Shown piece after piece: positions 8,288 through 16,525 of a stretch of 45,668 nt of DNA. The stretch is from JAKSCF01 sp028279945. GTDB taxonomy: Bacteria > Bacillota > Clostridia > Peptostreptococcales > JAAYPU01. Position 1 is the stretch's first letter; every line of letters starts with the position of its first letter. The notes below the pieces were generated by a model, which ran no database searches, was not told where the DNA came from, and was given only the letters and a program-made list of their open reading frames with translations. The stretch spans positions 1 through 45,668 of the forward strand of contig JANQMT010000049.1 of assembly GCA_028279945.1 (NCBI GenBank), read 5' to 3'. Made by a program: the position numbers and the translations under genes.

Positions 8288-9340
8288 ATGGAATATAAAG
8301 ATTTTTTTACAATGTTTATTGAATGGCTTCTATCTTTTGATAAAAAATCATTAATATTGGCGTTTTCTGCAATAGGAGCTGGACTTGCAATGATAGCAGG
8401 GATAGGTCCGGGAATTGGCCAAGGATATGCAGCAGGAATGGGAGCAGAAGTTGCAGGAGAAAATCCCAAAGAAGCAAAACAATCTATAATGGTTATGCTT
8501 CTGGGTGCAGGAATAGCGGAGACATCGGGAATATTGGCACTTGTTATTGCCTTAATTCTATTATTTGGTAATCCTTTAATTAATCTTGATGGAGATAAGC
8601 TGGTATTAGCTTCATCTGCAATAGGAGCTGGACTTGCTATGATAGCAGGTATCGGACCTGGAATAGGGCAAGGATATGCAGCAGGAAAAGGTGCAGAAGC
8701 TACAAGTAAAAATCCTAAAGCATCAAAAACTTCAATGCTTGTTATGTTACTAGGTTCTGCAGTAGCACAAACATCGGGTATCTTTTCTCTTGTTATAGCA
8801 TTATTATTGATGTATGCCAATCCTCTTGCTTTGATGGAAGGAAAGCAAATTATACTTGCCGCATCCTCAATAGCCACCGGGCTGGCAATGATGGCAGGAA
8901 TAGGTCCTGGAATAGGACAAGGATATGCGGCTGGAAAAGCTACAGAAGCTGTAAGCATTAACCCGGATAGTTCAAGAAGCGCTACTTTGGTTATGCTTTT
9001 AGGATCTGCAATCGCACAGACATCAGGTGTATTTTCATTAGTAATTGCATTACTATTAATGTATGCCAACCCGTTAATTACTTTAAATGGTGCAACAATT
9101 GTCTTAGCGGCATCTGCAATAGGAGCAGGATTTGCAATGATCGCAGGTATTGGACCTGGAATAGGACAAGGTTATGCGGCAGGTCAAGGTACAGAAGCTG
9201 TTGGAATGAGACCAAAGCTTCAATCACATATTGTTAAAACCATGATATTAGGGCAAGCAGTAGCACAAACAACAGGAATTTATGCATTGATTATTGCATT
9301 AGTGCTTTTGTTTGCAAATCCTTTAATACAATTAGTATAA
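8288..9340 (+). CDS. atpE: Four-hairpin fused c subunit of ATP synthase, one ion site only
   Basis: 350 residues, four times a normal c subunit. Residues 1-23 are an amphipathic or hydrophobic extension; then four complete c hairpins follow at an exact 83-residue period. Each inner helix keeps GIGPGIGQGYAAG with the ion-ligand glutamine (Q45, Q128, Q211, Q294). The outer helix of hairpin 1 has AETSG with the essential glutamate E78; hairpins 2-4 have AQTSG, AQTSG and AQTTG, so glutamine replaces glutamate at 161, 244 and 327. Hairpins 2 and 3 have nearly identical outer helices, suggesting a late duplication after the glutamate was lost. The codons of the four copies differ, so this is not an assembly artefact. 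Fused c subunits with lost sites are known from V-type ATPases and, as two hairpins, from Acetobacterium woodii c1; I know of no described four-hairpin F-type case. Strong AGGAGGTGG site upstream. Confidence 0.92.
   Translation: MEYKDFFTMFIEWLLSFDKKSLILAFSAIGAGLAMIAGIGPGIGQGYAAGMGAEVAGENPKEAKQSIMVMLLGAGIAETSGILALVIALILLFGNPLINLDGDKLVLASSAIGAGLAMIAGIGPGIGQGYAAGKGAEATSKNPKASKTSMLVMLLGSAVAQTSGIFSLVIALLLMYANPLALMEGKQIILAASSIATGLAMMAGIGPGIGQGYAAGKATEAVSINPDSSRSATLVMLLGSAIAQTSGVFSLVIALLLMYANPLITLNGATIVLAASAIGAGFAMIAGIGPGIGQGYAAGQGTEAVGMRPKLQSHIVKTMILGQAVAQTTGIYALIIALVLLFANPLIQLV
8357..9331 (+). repeat. Four tandem 249-base c-hairpin modules
   Basis: Four in-frame coding modules of 249 bases (83 codons), starting about one per helix pair, with diverged third positions. 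The inner-helix DNA (gcaataggagctggacttgc and variants) is the most conserved part. The single-hairpin gene at 9375-9641 is a fifth, separate relative whose outer helix is closest to module 4. Confidence 0.85.
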
Positions 9341-9374
9341 GGAAAAAATTCGAAATATAAGGAGGAATATTATT

Positions 9375-9641
9375 ATGGAACCCATTACTGGAAGAGCGTT
9401 AATTTTAGCATGTTCTGCAATAGGAGCAGGATTGGCAATGATAGCAGGTATTGGACCTGGAATTGGACAGGGATTTGCGGCTGGTAAAGGTGCTGAAGGC
9501 GTTGGTAAACAACCTGAAGCACAAGGTGATATTGTAAGAACTATGCTTCTTGGAGCTGCAGTAGCAGAGACGACTGGTATCTACGGCTTAATCGTTGCAT
9601 TGATTCTTCTTTTTGCTAATCCTTTAGTAAATATGCTGTAA
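9375..9641 (+). CDS. atpE: Single-hairpin c subunit of ATP synthase, Na+-type site
   Basis: 88 residues, standard length for an F-type c subunit with two membrane helices. It has every residue of the Na+-binding signature at the Ilyobacter tartaricus positions: Q32, V63, E65, T66 (Ser in Ilyobacter), T67 and Y70. E65 carries the ion; the others coordinate Na+ or support the site. It starts 34 bases after the fused four-hairpin gene with its own GGAGG site 9 bases upstream, and is closely similar to hairpin 4 of that protein apart from E65. The two are likely to co-assemble in one ring, this gene probably supplying most of the working sites. Confidence 0.94.
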   Translation: MEPITGRALILACSAIGAGLAMIAGIGPGIGQGFAAGKGAEGVGKQPEAQGDIVRTMLLGAAVAETTGIYGLIVALILLFANPLVNML

Positions 9642-9677
9642 AATAATTTGGATGGATGGCAGGAAAGGAGGCGTTTC

Positions 9678-10199
9678 GTGGATATGCATGTATATAAAGG
9701 TCTTGTAGAACCAACCAGTTCGACGTTTATTTTTACGATAGTCAATACAATTGTGCTTTTTTTAATCCTTAAGAAAATACTATTTAAACCTGTCAAAGAA
9801 TTTATGGAAGCACGACAAAAAGGTATTGAAGATTCAATTAATGAGGCAGAAAAATTGAATCTTGAAGCAAAACAGCTTAAGGAGGAGTATCAATCAAAGC
9901 TTGATAATATTAAAGAAGAAGGAAGAGAGATTGTTAAGGCAGCACGAATGAGAGCTGATGAACAATCAAAAGAAATTATAAAAGAAGCACAAGATAAATC
10001 TTCAAGAATGGTTGAACGGGCAGAAGAAGAAATTGAAAGAGAACAGATCAAAGCAATGAATCAATTAAAAGATAAGGTGGGTTCTTTAGCACTTATTACA
10101 GCAGAAAAAATTCTTGAGGCAAAATTAGATGAAAAAGAACACGATAAAATGGTTCAAAAATTTGTTAAAGAAGTAGGCGAAGCTAAATGGCAGAATTAG
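9678..10199 (+). CDS. atpF: F-type ATP synthase subunit b
   Basis: 173 residues from the GTG at 9678, which follows GGAAAGGAGG at proper spacing; an upstream TTG in frame at 9648 precedes that site and is rejected. One N-terminal membrane helix (about 13-33) is followed by a long charged coiled-coil helix rich in Glu, Lys and Ala, the peripheral stalk that joins subunit a to the F1 head through delta. Length is normal. Only one b gene is seen, so a homodimer is expected. The last 13 bases overlap atpH. Confidence 0.92.
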   Translation: MDMHVYKGLVEPTSSTFIFTIVNTIVLFLILKKILFKPVKEFMEARQKGIEDSINEAEKLNLEAKQLKEEYQSKLDNIKEEGREIVKAARMRADEQSKEIIKEAQDKSSRMVERAEEEIEREQIKAMNQLKDKVGSLALITAEKILEAKLDEKEHDKMVQKFVKEVGEAKWQN

Positions 10200-10729
10200 T
10201 TGCATTAACATACGGTAAAGCCTTATTTGAAGTTTCTAAAGAAAACAATACGGTAGATCGCGTTCTTGAAGAAATTAGCTTCATCAAAGGTGCTTTTGAA
10301 GACGAACCGAACTTTTTTGAATTATACCAATCTCCAAGGATTAATACAGCAGAGAAGAAGAGTATTTTGAAAAAGATATTTGGTAACAAATTAAGCAGTG
10401 AAGTGATGAACTTTTTAAATGTGCTTCTTGATAAAAAAAGAATCAGTTCATTTTTGGACATTTCCAATGAATACATAAGATTAGCAAATCTATACAAAAA
10501 TATCATTGGAGGAACCGTTTATTCAGCGGTAGAACTTAAGGATAAGCAATTAAGTGATATTGAAGAAAAATTATCCACAGTTACTAACCAAAGCGTAAAA
10601 CTAAAAGTTGTTGTTGATCCTTCCATCATTGGAGGGCTAAAAGTTAAGATAGGTGATAAGGTTTTAGATACAACTGTGCAAAATAAGTTAAAAGACCTTA
10701 GAGAAACTATTGATTCTATAATAGTTTAG
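10187..10729 (+). CDS. atpH: F-type ATP synthase subunit delta
   Basis: 180 residues, normal for delta. The N-terminal helical domain (about 1-105, with ALTYGKALFEVSKENN) binds the top of the alpha3beta3 head. The C-terminal part holds the family motif GGLKVKIGDKVLDTTVQNKL, which contacts subunit b. It overlaps the end of atpF by 13 bases, a sign of translational coupling between the two stalk proteins. Confidence 0.92.
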   Translation: MAELVALTYGKALFEVSKENNTVDRVLEEISFIKGAFEDEPNFFELYQSPRINTAEKKSILKKIFGNKLSSEVMNFLNVLLDKKRISSFLDISNEYIRLANLYKNIIGGTVYSAVELKDKQLSDIEEKLSTVTNQSVKLKVVVDPSIIGGLKVKIGDKVLDTTVQNKLKDLRETIDSIIV

Positions 10730-10749
10730 CATAGATAGGGGTGATACTA

Positions 10750-12264
10750 ATGAATCTTAGACCCGAAGAAATCAGTTCAGTAATAAAAGAACAGATTAAA
10801 AATTATGATAATAGACTTCAAATATCAGACGTTGGTACTGTCATTCAGGTAGGAGACGGTATCGCTAGAATACATGGTTTAGCAAAATGTATGGCTGGTG
10901 AGTTGCTTGAGTTCCCTGGTGAAGTATATGGTATGGCATTGAATCTGGAAGAAGATAACATTGGTGCCGTACTGATGGGATCTGATCAAAATATTAAAGA
11001 AGGCGACATGGTAAAACCTACAGGTAAAATTGTTGAAGTTCCGGTAGGAGAACAGCTTATCGGCAGAGTAGTCAACGCCTTGGGACAAGCCATTGATGGC
11101 AAAGGTCCAATAAAGACCGATAAATCTAGACCTGTTGAGAGTAATGCACCAAGCGTATTGGACAGAAAATCTGTTCATCAACCGATGCAGACAGGTATCA
11201 AAGCCATTGACTCTATGGTGCCTATAGGCAGAGGACAAAGAGAGCTGATCATAGGTGACAGAGAAACAGGAAAAACTGCTTTGGCAGTAGATACGATTAT
11301 CAACCAAAAAGATGAAGAGGTTATATGTATCTATGTAGCCATAGGACAAAAGAAATCAACCGTTGCTCAAATCGTTCAAACACTTGAGAATCATGGTGCA
11401 ATGGATTACTCTATTATTGTATCGGCTACAGCTAGTGATATGGCGCCGCTTCAATACATCGCACCTTATGCCGGATGTGCTATGGCAGAAGAATTCATGC
11501 ATGAAGGAAAAGATGTTTTAATCATATATGATGATTTATCAAAGCATGCGGTAGCCTATAGAGCCATGTCATTATTGCTTAGAAGACCACCGGGACGTGA
11601 AGCATACCCAGGCGACGTTTTTTATCTTCACAGTAGACTTTTGGAAAGAGCAGCTAAATTAAGCGATAAATTAGGCGGAGGCTCAATTACAGCTCTACCA
11701 ATTATAGAAACACAAGCCGGAGACGTTTCAGCATACATACCTACCAACGTTATCTCTATAACAGATGGACAGATATTCCTTGAATCTGAATTATTCTTCT
11801 CAGGACAACGTCCTGCAGTCAACTCAGGTATTTCTGTTTCCAGAGTAGGTGGGGATGCTCAATTAAAAGCCATGAAAAAAGTATCTGGTAAAATTAAGCT
11901 TGAATTAGCACAATATAGAGAGCTGGCTGCCTTTGCACAATTCGGATCTGAATTGGATAAAGACACGCAAGCGAGGCTTGCTCAAGGAGAGCGCTTAATG
12001 GAGATTTTGAAGCAGCCTCAATATGCGCCGGTAAAAGTGGAACATCAAGTCATGATTATATTTACAGCTATTAATAAATTCCTTTCAGATATACCGGTTT
12101 CAGAAGTTAACAGATTTGAAAAAGAATTTTTACAGTTTATGGATTCACAACACCCGCAAGTTGGAAAAGAGATCAAAGAATCTGGAAAATTAGAAGAAAC
12201 CACTGAAGAAAAACTGAAAGCAGCTATAGAAGAATTTAAAAATATTTTTGAATTGGAAGCGTAG
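10750..12264 (+). CDS. atpA: F-type ATP synthase subunit alpha
   Basis: 504 residues from the ATG at 10750. The GTG at 10741 that would extend it by three codons is part of the ribosome site AGGGGTG. The non-catalytic nucleotide-binding subunit: Walker A GDRETGKT near residue 170, the RPPGREAYPGDVFYLHSRLLERAAK segment, and the arginine-finger region VGGDAQLKAMKKVSG near 375 that completes the catalytic sites on beta. Length and motifs are standard, so the F1 motor looks normal and the novelty is confined to the membrane rotor. Confidence 0.96.
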   Translation: MNLRPEEISSVIKEQIKNYDNRLQISDVGTVIQVGDGIARIHGLAKCMAGELLEFPGEVYGMALNLEEDNIGAVLMGSDQNIKEGDMVKPTGKIVEVPVGEQLIGRVVNALGQAIDGKGPIKTDKSRPVESNAPSVLDRKSVHQPMQTGIKAIDSMVPIGRGQRELIIGDRETGKTALAVDTIINQKDEEVICIYVAIGQKKSTVAQIVQTLENHGAMDYSIIVSATASDMAPLQYIAPYAGCAMAEEFMHEGKDVLIIYDDLSKHAVAYRAMSLLLRRPPGREAYPGDVFYLHSRLLERAAKLSDKLGGGSITALPIIETQAGDVSAYIPTNVISITDGQIFLESELFFSGQRPAVNSGISVSRVGGDAQLKAMKKVSGKIKLELAQYRELAAFAQFGSELDKDTQARLAQGERLMEILKQPQYAPVKVEHQVMIIFTAINKFLSDIPVSEVNRFEKEFLQFMDSQHPQVGKEIKESGKLEETTEEKLKAAIEEFKNIFELEA

Positions 12265-12293
12265 CTGTTTGCTCAGCACATGGAGGTGAGTAG

Positions 12294-13169
12294 ATGGCAG
12301 GAAAAGGAATGCGCGAAATCAAGCGCAGAATTAAAAGTGTCAACAGCACCAAGCAGATAACAAAAGCAATGGAGCTGGTTTCTTCTGCAAAATTAAGGAG
12401 AGCAAGGCAGAAGTATGATCAAATCAAACCCTATTTTAATACGGTAAAAGACACCATTAATGAGATTCTAAGCGATGCTGAAGATATTCAAAGCAAATAT
12501 TTTGCAGGAAGCAGAGAAATCAAAAAAACCTGTTATATCGTTATAACAGCGGACAGAGGTCTTTGCGGCGGCTTCAACTCATCTGTAATGAAAGAAGCAG
12601 TCAACCATATGAATGATAAAGATCCAGTATCTGTCATTGCAATCGGTTCAAGAGGAAGAGACTTTTTTAAAAAACACGGATATGATTTGGATGGAGAGTA
12701 CATTAATATATTAGAAAACATAACTTATAAAGATTCTCAAAAGATTAGTGCTCTTGCAGTGCAATTGTATGATGAAGAATTGGTAGACCAAGTCTATTTG
12801 GTATATACGAACTTTATCAGTACCATTTCACAAGAGCCTAAAGTGCTAAAATTGCTTCCTTTCGAAAGAGTTGAGAATAAGGTTAAGGAAAATAATGAAA
12901 ATCGAATGTTTGAATTTATTTCTTATGAGCCTTCTCCGGAAGGGCTGTTTAATTATTTGGCACCTAAATATGTTGAATCAATGGTTTTTGGTGGACTAAT
13001 ACAATCTGCAGTTAGTGAACAAGCCGCTCGAAGAATGGCTATGGAAAATGCCACAGATAATGCCGAAGAAATGATCGATAAATTAACCCTTCATTATAAC
13101 AGAGCGCGTCAAGCAGCAATTACTCAAGAGATATCCGAGATTGTAGCTGGTGCAGATGCTTTAAAATAG
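12294..13169 (+). CDS. atpG: F-type ATP synthase subunit gamma
   Basis: 291 residues, the central shaft that couples c-ring rotation to the three catalytic sites. The N-terminal MREIKRRIKSVNSTKQITKAM helix and the C-terminal AARRMAMENATDNAEEMI helix are the two arms of the conserved coiled coil; the ITADRGLCGGFNSSV segment is also a family mark. The ATG follows a GGAGGTGAG site. Confidence 0.95.
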   Translation: MAGKGMREIKRRIKSVNSTKQITKAMELVSSAKLRRARQKYDQIKPYFNTVKDTINEILSDAEDIQSKYFAGSREIKKTCYIVITADRGLCGGFNSSVMKEAVNHMNDKDPVSVIAIGSRGRDFFKKHGYDLDGEYINILENITYKDSQKISALAVQLYDEELVDQVYLVYTNFISTISQEPKVLKLLPFERVENKVKENNENRMFEFISYEPSPEGLFNYLAPKYVESMVFGGLIQSAVSEQAARRMAMENATDNAEEMIDKLTLHYNRARQAAITQEISEIVAGADALK

Positions 13170-13193
13170 CTTATACGAAAGGATGTGAAACAA

Positions 13194-14585
13194 TTGGCGG
13201 ATAAAAAAGGTTCTATTTCTCAAATCATTGGACCTGTATTGGATATTAAATTTGATACAGAAAGCGTACCGGAACTTTTAAATGCGATTGAGATAAAACA
13301 TGAAGATCGAACCATCGTTGCTGAGGTAGCACAGCATATTGGCGATGACACAGTAAGATGTATTGCCATGTCTTCAACAGACGGTTTAATTAGAGGAATG
13401 GAGGCAGTGAATACAGGACAGCCTATTTCTGTTCCTGTGGGACCTGAAACTCTAGGAAGACTATTTAATGTTGTTGGAGAAACTATAGATTTTGACAGTG
13501 AATGTAAAGTAAAAGAAAAAATGTCCATTCATAGATCGGCACCTTCTTTTGAGGAACAAGAAACATCTGCACAACTATTTGAAACAGGCATCAAAGTCGT
13601 TGACTTGATTGCTCCATATACAAAAGGAGGAAAAGTTGGACTGTTCGGTGGTGCCGGTGTTGGTAAAACAGTATTTATCCAGGAATTGATCAATAATATT
13701 GCAAAAGAGCACGGTGGTATTTCTGTATTCGCAGGAGTAGGCGAAAGAACCAGAGAAGGAAATGACCTATACTATGAAATGAAGGATGCAGGCGTTATCG
13801 ACAAAACAGCATTGGTATTTGGTCAGATGAATGAACCGCCTGGGGCTAGAATGCGTGTTGGATTAACAGGTCTGACTATGGCAGAATACTTTAGAGACAA
13901 AGAAGGACAAGACGTACTCTTGTTCATCGATAACATCTTTAGATTTACTCAAGCAGGCTCAGAAGTATCAGCACTTCTCGGTCGTATGCCAAGTGCCGTT
14001 GGGTATCAGCCGACGCTTGCAACGGAAATGGGGGCACTACAGGAAAGAATCACTTCAACGAAGAAAGGTTCCATTACTTCTGTACAAGCCATCTATGTAC
14101 CTGCAGATGACTTGACTGACCCAGCACCTGCAACTACTTTTGCGCATCTGGATGCAAAGACAGTACTATCTCGTGCTATTTCTGAAATAGGGATTTATCC
14201 AGCGGTAGATCCACTGGATTCCACATCTAGAATAATGGACCCTGTTATCCTAGGTGAAGAACATTATGAGGTTGCTAGAGGCGTACAAGAAGTTCTTCAA
14301 AGATATAAAGAACTGCAAGATATCATTGCTATACTTGGTATGGATGAATTAAGTGATGAAGATAAATTGGTAGTATCAAGAGCAAGAAGAATACAAAGAT
14401 TCTTATCACAACCATTCCATGTAGCAGAACAATTTACGGGCTCGGCGGGAAAATATGTGCCTCTTAAAGAAACCATCAGAGGATTTAGTGAAATCCTTGA
14501 AGGAAAGCATGATGATATACCCGAATCTGCATTCCTATTTGCCGGGGGCATAGACGAAGTCGTAGATAGAGCTAAGAACGCGTAA
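13194..14585 (+). CDS. atpD: F-type ATP synthase subunit beta
   Basis: 463 residues from the TTG at 13194. The AAAGGATGTG ribosome site overlaps the GTG at 13185, making that earlier start unlikely. The catalytic subunit: Walker A GGAGVGKT near residue 150, catalytic glutamate in GERTREG, Walker B LLFIDNIFRF, and the ALLGRMPSAVGYQPTLATEMG segment. It makes ATP from ADP and phosphate when gamma turns. All catalytic residues are present. Confidence 0.96.
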   Translation: MADKKGSISQIIGPVLDIKFDTESVPELLNAIEIKHEDRTIVAEVAQHIGDDTVRCIAMSSTDGLIRGMEAVNTGQPISVPVGPETLGRLFNVVGETIDFDSECKVKEKMSIHRSAPSFEEQETSAQLFETGIKVVDLIAPYTKGGKVGLFGGAGVGKTVFIQELINNIAKEHGGISVFAGVGERTREGNDLYYEMKDAGVIDKTALVFGQMNEPPGARMRVGLTGLTMAEYFRDKEGQDVLLFIDNIFRFTQAGSEVSALLGRMPSAVGYQPTLATEMGALQERITSTKKGSITSVQAIYVPADDLTDPAPATTFAHLDAKTVLSRAISEIGIYPAVDPLDSTSRIMDPVILGEEHYEVARGVQEVLQRYKELQDIIAILGMDELSDEDKLVVSRARRIQRFLSQPFHVAEQFTGSAGKYVPLKETIRGFSEILEGKHDDIPESAFLFAGGIDEVVDRAKNA

Positions 14586-14604
14586 AACACCGGGAGGTGA
14601 TCTT

Positions 14605-15015
14605 TTGGCACAAAAATTTCAACTGGAAATTGTTACTCCAGACCGCCATTTTTTTAGCGGAGAGGTAGAGATGGTTGTAGTACGTACCACGGAAGGTGAC
14701 GAAGCTTATATGGCGGATCACATGTGGACGGTAGTGCCTCTGAAAACTGGAGTCCTAAAAATAAAAGAAAATGATAAAATCAAAAAGGCATTCTGCTCTG
14801 GTGGATTTATCCATGTTAAAGAAGGCTTGACAACAATTGTAGCGGATTCTGCCGAATGGCCTGAAGAGATAGATGTTGAAAGAGCTAAAGCAGCTAAAGA
14901 AAGAGCTGAAAAGCATCTTGAAGGCGAAAATGCCAATACAGATGCCGACAGAGCAAAAGCTGCTATGCTTCGTGCATTAACAAGAATTAAAGTACAGGAA
15001 GAGCATAAAGAATAA
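14605..15015 (+). CDS. atpC: F-type ATP synthase subunit epsilon
   Basis: 136 residues from a TTG preceded by GGGAGGTGA. The N-terminal beta-sandwich (1-85) binds gamma and the c ring; the C-terminal two-helix region (about 90-136, rich in Ala, Glu, Lys and Arg) can act as a brake on hydrolysis. The usual GxxGVLPNH motif is changed to GDEAYMADHMWTVVPLKTG, a modest divergence. It is the last gene of the operon, before a strong terminator. Confidence 0.92.
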   Translation: MAQKFQLEIVTPDRHFFSGEVEMVVVRTTEGDEAYMADHMWTVVPLKTGVLKIKENDKIKKAFCSGGFIHVKEGLTTIVADSAEWPEEIDVERAKAAKERAEKHLEGENANTDADRAKAAMLRALTRIKVQEEHKE

Positions 15016-15042
15016 AGCTTTACAGTTACTATCAATAAACCG

Positions 15043-15071
15043 AAAAAATTGCCCTTACGGGCAATTTTTTT
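15043..15071 (+). terminator. Intrinsic terminator of the ATP synthase operon
   Basis: A perfect stem (AAAAAATTGCCC / GGGCAATTTTTT) with a TTAC loop running into a T tract, 27 bases after atpC. The A and T flanks let it work in both directions. Confidence 0.92.
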
Positions 15072-15088
15072 AGTTTCTAGATAATGGA

Positions 15089-15103
15089 TTCAGCAAGCCC
15101 TAA
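15089..15103 (+). repeat. Short shared intergenic motif
   Basis: The 15-base string ttcagcaagccctaa occurs here and again, identical, at 31343-31357; a degraded relative (gttcagcgtgcc) lies at 28182-28193. All three are intergenic and next to or within longer repeats, so it looks like an end or core of a repeat family. Confidence 0.5.
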
Positions 15104-15159
15104 TTTAAGCCTTGATTATAATAATTTTAACCAATTTAAGCAAAATATTTGTCATATTA

Positions 15160-15168
15160 TGTTATAAT
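15160..15168 (+). promoter_or_regulatory. Extended -10 promoter for the BrxD-like gene
   Basis: TGTTATAAT, an extended -10 element, sits about 30 bases before the start at 15198. A clear -35 is not seen. It follows the atp terminator, so the next gene has its own transcription. Confidence 0.45.
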
Positions 15169-15197
15169 TAAATGAAAATCAGGTCTTGGAGGGAAGC

Positions 15198-16454
15198 ATG
15201 AGTCAAATAAAACATTCTCTTCAGCACATTATAAATGCATTAAAAAATGGAGTCGTACCGCAGTATGGAATTGAATACTTATGTGTTGGTAGAGATAAAC
15301 AATTACAAGAAATCATTAGAGGATTCAATTTAATAAAAGAAAACAGCGGTGTAGTAAAAATCGTAAGCGGAGAGTATGGGTCGGGAAAAACATTTTTCCT
15401 CCAAAGAATGAAGCTTGAAGCTTTAAGAAATAATTTTATTGTCTCATCCATAAAAATCAATCAAGGCTTTCGTTTAAATCATTTGCAGCATTTATACTAT
15501 AATATTATGCATAATCTATCTATACTTGAAGAAAGTGAGAGGGATACAAGCTTTGAAGATATATTTGACAAATGGATCACAAAACTACAAGATATGCCAT
15601 CCAACATGGCTTCTGCCGAGATAGAAAAAATATTGCATGCCCTAGAGAAGTACAATGCATCTTTTTCAAGAGCGATTACTTCATATATTCGAGCCAGAAT
15701 AAATAATGATAAAGAGCTTTCAGCAACTATTGCTTCGTGGCTCACCGGTGAAGAGAATATTCCATATCATCTTAAAGCAAAATTTGATGTTATTGGTAAA
15801 GTCGATAAAATAAATGCTTTAGACTTTTTAAAAGCTTTCATAAAGCTTGCCAAAATAGTAGGCTATAATGGGATCGTTATTTTAGTGGATGAACTTGAAC
15901 TGGTAATGAACGAACGAATAGATATACGTTGTAAAGCCTATGAAAATATTCGTTATATTATCGACGAGTGTACTATTGGCGAATTAAATCATATAATGTT
16001 TGTATTCACAGCAACAAACGATTTGTTATCTGATTCAGAAAAAGGGATCATGTCATATGAGGCGCTTTATCAAAGACTAGGTAATCCGGTAGATAAAAAC
16101 AATTCTGCGCTGTCTGATATGCGCCAACCCATCTTAAGACTCCCTAAACTATCTGATGAAGATTTTATGAAAATAACAACCAATATGTATGAGATATATA
16201 AAGAAGTATATAATATTAAGCCAAGTATATCTATTGAATCTATCATGAATTGGGCGCTATATATGTATAAAGAAGTTGAACCTGATATGAAAGAAATTAA
16301 CTTGAGAAAGTTTGTGATGAAGGTTATTGAAGTCTTTGACATTATTGAGCAGCATCCCGATAATACATTATTAAAGTCTGAGCTTAAAAAGACCGAAAAA
16401 AATGGGTCAATTGTTTTTAAAGCGCAGTTTAAAAAATCAGAAAATGTAATATAG
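15198..16454 (+). CDS. BrxD-like P-loop ATPase (DUF2791 family)
   Basis: 418 residues from the ATG at 15198, which follows TTGGAGGGAAGC; the TTG at 15186 overlaps that ribosome site. The N terminus (HIINALKNGVVPQYGIEYLCVGRD) matches the pattern of BrxD-type ATP-binding proteins, followed by Walker A GEYGSGKT (58-65) and Walker B ILVDELE (D231, E232), then a helical C-terminal region. In BREX phage-defence islands such ATPases work with PglX, PglZ and BrxC. None of those is in the window; the neighbours are the atp operon and a YueI gene. Stand-alone DUF2791 ATPases exist in Clostridia and their role is unknown, so a defence role should not be assumed. Confidence 0.8.
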   Translation: MSQIKHSLQHIINALKNGVVPQYGIEYLCVGRDKQLQEIIRGFNLIKENSGVVKIVSGEYGSGKTFFLQRMKLEALRNNFIVSSIKINQGFRLNHLQHLYYNIMHNLSILEESERDTSFEDIFDKWITKLQDMPSNMASAEIEKILHALEKYNASFSRAITSYIRARINNDKELSATIASWLTGEENIPYHLKAKFDVIGKVDKINALDFLKAFIKLAKIVGYNGIVILVDELELVMNERIDIRCKAYENIRYIIDECTIGELNHIMFVFTATNDLLSDSEKGIMSYEALYQRLGNPVDKNNSALSDMRQPILRLPKLSDEDFMKITTNMYEIYKEVYNIKPSISIESIMNWALYMYKEVEPDMKEINLRKFVMKVIEVFDIIEQHPDNTLLKSELKKTEKNGSIVFKAQFKKSENVI

Positions 16455-16525
16455 TTTACTAATTTATCATACTTGTGAAATAATAGTTATTATTAAAATA
16501 AATAAAAAATTTGGAGATTATCATG

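Noticed and set aside
8095..9069. A 324-codon open frame on the - strand across the fused c subunit
   Set aside because: It is the antisense of the repetitive Gly/Ala-rich c hairpins; the repeat makes stop-free antisense likely, there is no ribosome site, and the + strand protein is clearly real.
8288..9641. Assembly collapse or expansion error creating the tandem hairpins
   Set aside because: The copies differ throughout at silent and coding positions, keep an exact 83-codon frame and share Gln changes; an error would give near-identical copies.
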